In this document: positions 62,715 through 64,000 of the stretch, in pieces
Layout: each line of letters opens with the position of its first letter
Numbering within the stretch: position 1 is the stretch's first letter
Assembly (NCBI RefSeq): GCF_036577625.1
Contig: NZ_JARBDC010000038.1
Coordinates: 1-64,000, forward strand
Source: Paenibacillus_AB sp036577625
GTDB lineage: Bacteria > Bacillota > Bacilli > Paenibacillales > NBRC-103111
Reading direction: 5' to 3'
DNA length: 64,000 nucleotides
Translations under genes and position numbers: made by a program
Notes under the pieces: generated by a model
The model's input: only the letters and a program-made list of their open reading frames with translations
What the model was told of the DNA's origin: nothing
The model's database searches: none

Positions 62715-63884
62715 ATGAATTTTCGCATATTTATTCTCGCAATCGGCACCTTTGTGATCGGAACGGAAGGTTTTATGATTGCCGGCCTGCTGCCCGCTCT
62801 TGCCCGGGATTTGCATACCTCCGTATCCGCGGCCGGGCAGTTGGTCACCGTGTTTTCCATTGCCTATGCTCTCGGCTCTCCTGTATTAACGACACTTACC
62901 GGACTTGCTGAACGGCGCAAACTGTTGACGTATGCCTTAATTATTTTTGCCCTTGGAAATATTCTCTGCGGTCTGGCGCCCAGCTACGGTCTCATTCTCG
63001 TCGGACGGATCGTCGCTGCCGCAGGCGCTGGACTCTTTACACCGGCAGCCAATCACAGCGCATCCATCCTTGCCGCTCCAGGAAAGCGGGGACAGGCGCT
63101 TTCCATCGTCATTGGCGGGATGACCGTCGCTTTAGTCTTAGGTGTCCCGCTCGGGAATTGGATTGCCTCGGTATTTGATTGGAAAATGACCTTCTGGTTT
63201 GTCGGCATTATCGCCTTGATCGCCGCCGTCTGCATTCGCTTGTTTTTTCCCGCCATTTCGGCACCCGCATCCGTCACTTTGGCAGAACGGCTGTCTTTTC
63301 TGAAAAACCCGACCATCCTGACCGCATTATCGATAACGCTGGCCTGGGCTTTCGGCATTTACGTCGTATACACCTATATTGGCGATATATTTGGCAGAGT
63401 CGGAGCCGGGGAAAATACCATCACGGTTATGCTGCTCATTTCGGGAATCGCCAGCTTTCTGGGCGTCAACTTCGGGGGGTTCGCTGCAGACCGGTACGGT
63501 CCTGCTCGCACCATCGTATTGGCGCTTCTCCTGCTGATGGTTGCGGTCGTTGCCTTATCCTTCTTCAAGTCTGTCGCTCTCGGCATAGCTGCGATGGCTC
63601 TATGGGGTTTCGCCGGCTTTGCGTTCAATCCAGCGCAGCAGCACAGACTGATTGGGTTATCCGGAAAAGATTCGGGGGTCGTGCTTTCTTTGCATAATTC
63701 CACACTTTATGTGGGAACGGCTCTCGGCTCCATGATTGGCGGCCTTGTTATCCAATATGGATCTGTCACCTGGCTCGGAATCGTCGGAGGGGCTGTCGTC
63801 CTTATCGGGCTCATCGTATTTCTGTTCACCCGGCGGCATGACGAGCTAAACCAAAGGAAAGATCTCTTCTCCCTAAACGAATAA
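62715..63884 (+). CDS. MFS transporter (drug/H+ type)
   Basis: A 389-residue 12-helix permease of the DHA1 class. It shows the start GTFVIGTEGFMIAGLLPALARDL and loop motif GLAERRKLLTY. The second half has VNFGGFAADRYG. The ATG at 62715 follows AAAGGAGAAA; an earlier in-frame ATG lacks a site. Such proteins export drugs or sugars; substrate unknown. Confidence 0.9.
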   Translation: MNFRIFILAIGTFVIGTEGFMIAGLLPALARDLHTSVSAAGQLVTVFSIAYALGSPVLTTLTGLAERRKLLTYALIIFALGNILCGLAPSYGLILVGRIVAAAGAGLFTPAANHSASILAAPGKRGQALSIVIGGMTVALVLGVPLGNWIASVFDWKMTFWFVGIIALIAAVCIRLFFPAISAPASVTLAERLSFLKNPTILTALSITLAWAFGIYVVYTYIGDIFGRVGAGENTITVMLLISGIASFLGVNFGGFAADRYGPARTIVLALLLLMVAVVALSFFKSVALGIAAMALWGFAGFAFNPAQQHRLIGLSGKDSGVVLSLHNSTLYVGTALGSMIGGLVIQYGSVTWLGIVGGAVVLIGLIVFLFTRRHDELNQRKDLFSLNE

Positions 63885-63891
63885 GAAACAT

Positions 63892-64000
63892 GCAGCACTG
63901 GAATACACCGTTGCGCTTCATATTCTTACGTGGATGGCGTTGGTCGCAAAAAACGCCAAGCTTCAGTAACCTCCGATCAGATTGCGGCCAGCGCCTTTTT
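63892..64000 (+). pseudogene. Start of a broken Rrf2-type gene
   Basis: Near the right edge, LEYTVALHILTWMALVAKNAK reads in one frame and ASVTSDQIAASAF in another, both matching the Rrf2 protein at 62039. A frameshift separates them, so this is a damaged relative cut off by the window edge. Confidence 0.6.

Overview
The window looks like part of a Bacillales genome, most likely Paenibacillaceae. The evidence is Gram-positive style Shine-Dalgarno (SD) sequences, frequent TTG/GTG starts, a Spo0B-type histidine kinase with a LytTR regulator, Spo0A-box-like sites, a YolD-like protein and an SMC hinge of Firmicute type. Genus is inferred from gene flavour, not proven. No rRNA, tRNA, CRISPR array or phage structural gene was seen.

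Layout. (1) 1-6.4 kb: the edge of an IS3-like element, a SulP anion transporter with an ArsR regulator and two tiny membrane proteins, then a Tn3-family transposase with a clear 38-bp right terminal repeat. (2) 6.5-15.4 kb: accessory genes, mostly on the minus strand: a free-standing SMC hinge, a MerR-like DNA-binding protein, a RelE-like toxin, a plus-strand tyrosine recombinase, and several unknowns including an adjacent paralogue pair. (3) 15.5-19 kb: a sensor kinase/LytTR pair and a divergent OmpR-type regulator with an atypical receiver, both sides carrying the same 23-bp double Spo0A-box-like site. (4) 19.1-23.6 kb: a GC-rich, frameshifted ABC transporter relic and a large HAD-type protein. 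(5) 23.6-53.8 kb: a long, almost wholly minus-strand block. It holds a TGT/DpdA-like protein, a Mom-like acyltransferase candidate, a D12 adenine methylase, a PRTRC-type ubiquitin-like cassette (B protein, Ubl, JAB peptidase, E1/ThiF), several N6 methylases (one cut by an amber codon), a DndC-like protein, a large SF2 helicase paired with a methylase, AbrB and YolD proteins, a plus-strand KfrA-like coiled-coil protein, a C5-cytosine methylase and a Toprim primase-like protein. (6) 54-56 kb: an IS1595-type transposase and a P-loop kinase. (7) 56-61 kb: a DUF262 protein, a DUF4258/YgiT-type toxin-antitoxin pair and a DnaN sliding clamp. (8) 61.3-64 kb: ordinary-looking Rrf2 and MFS genes.

Taken together, 6.5-61 kb reads as a large plasmid-like or integrated mobile element. 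It has its own clamp, primase-like protein, recombinase, KfrA-like protein and addiction modules, and an unusually large set of DNA-modifying enzymes.

The most striking feature is a family of seven related structured leaders on the minus strand (near 24.8, 34.7, 36.0, 44.1, 49.7, 53.8 and 61.2 kb). Each lies just downstream of a recognisable promoter and just upstream of a gene, including the clamp and the primase. Each has a conserved unpaired segment followed by one or two intrinsic-terminator hairpins whose arms are conserved but whose tips vary. This suggests a shared attenuation or antitermination switch that I cannot match to a named RNA family.
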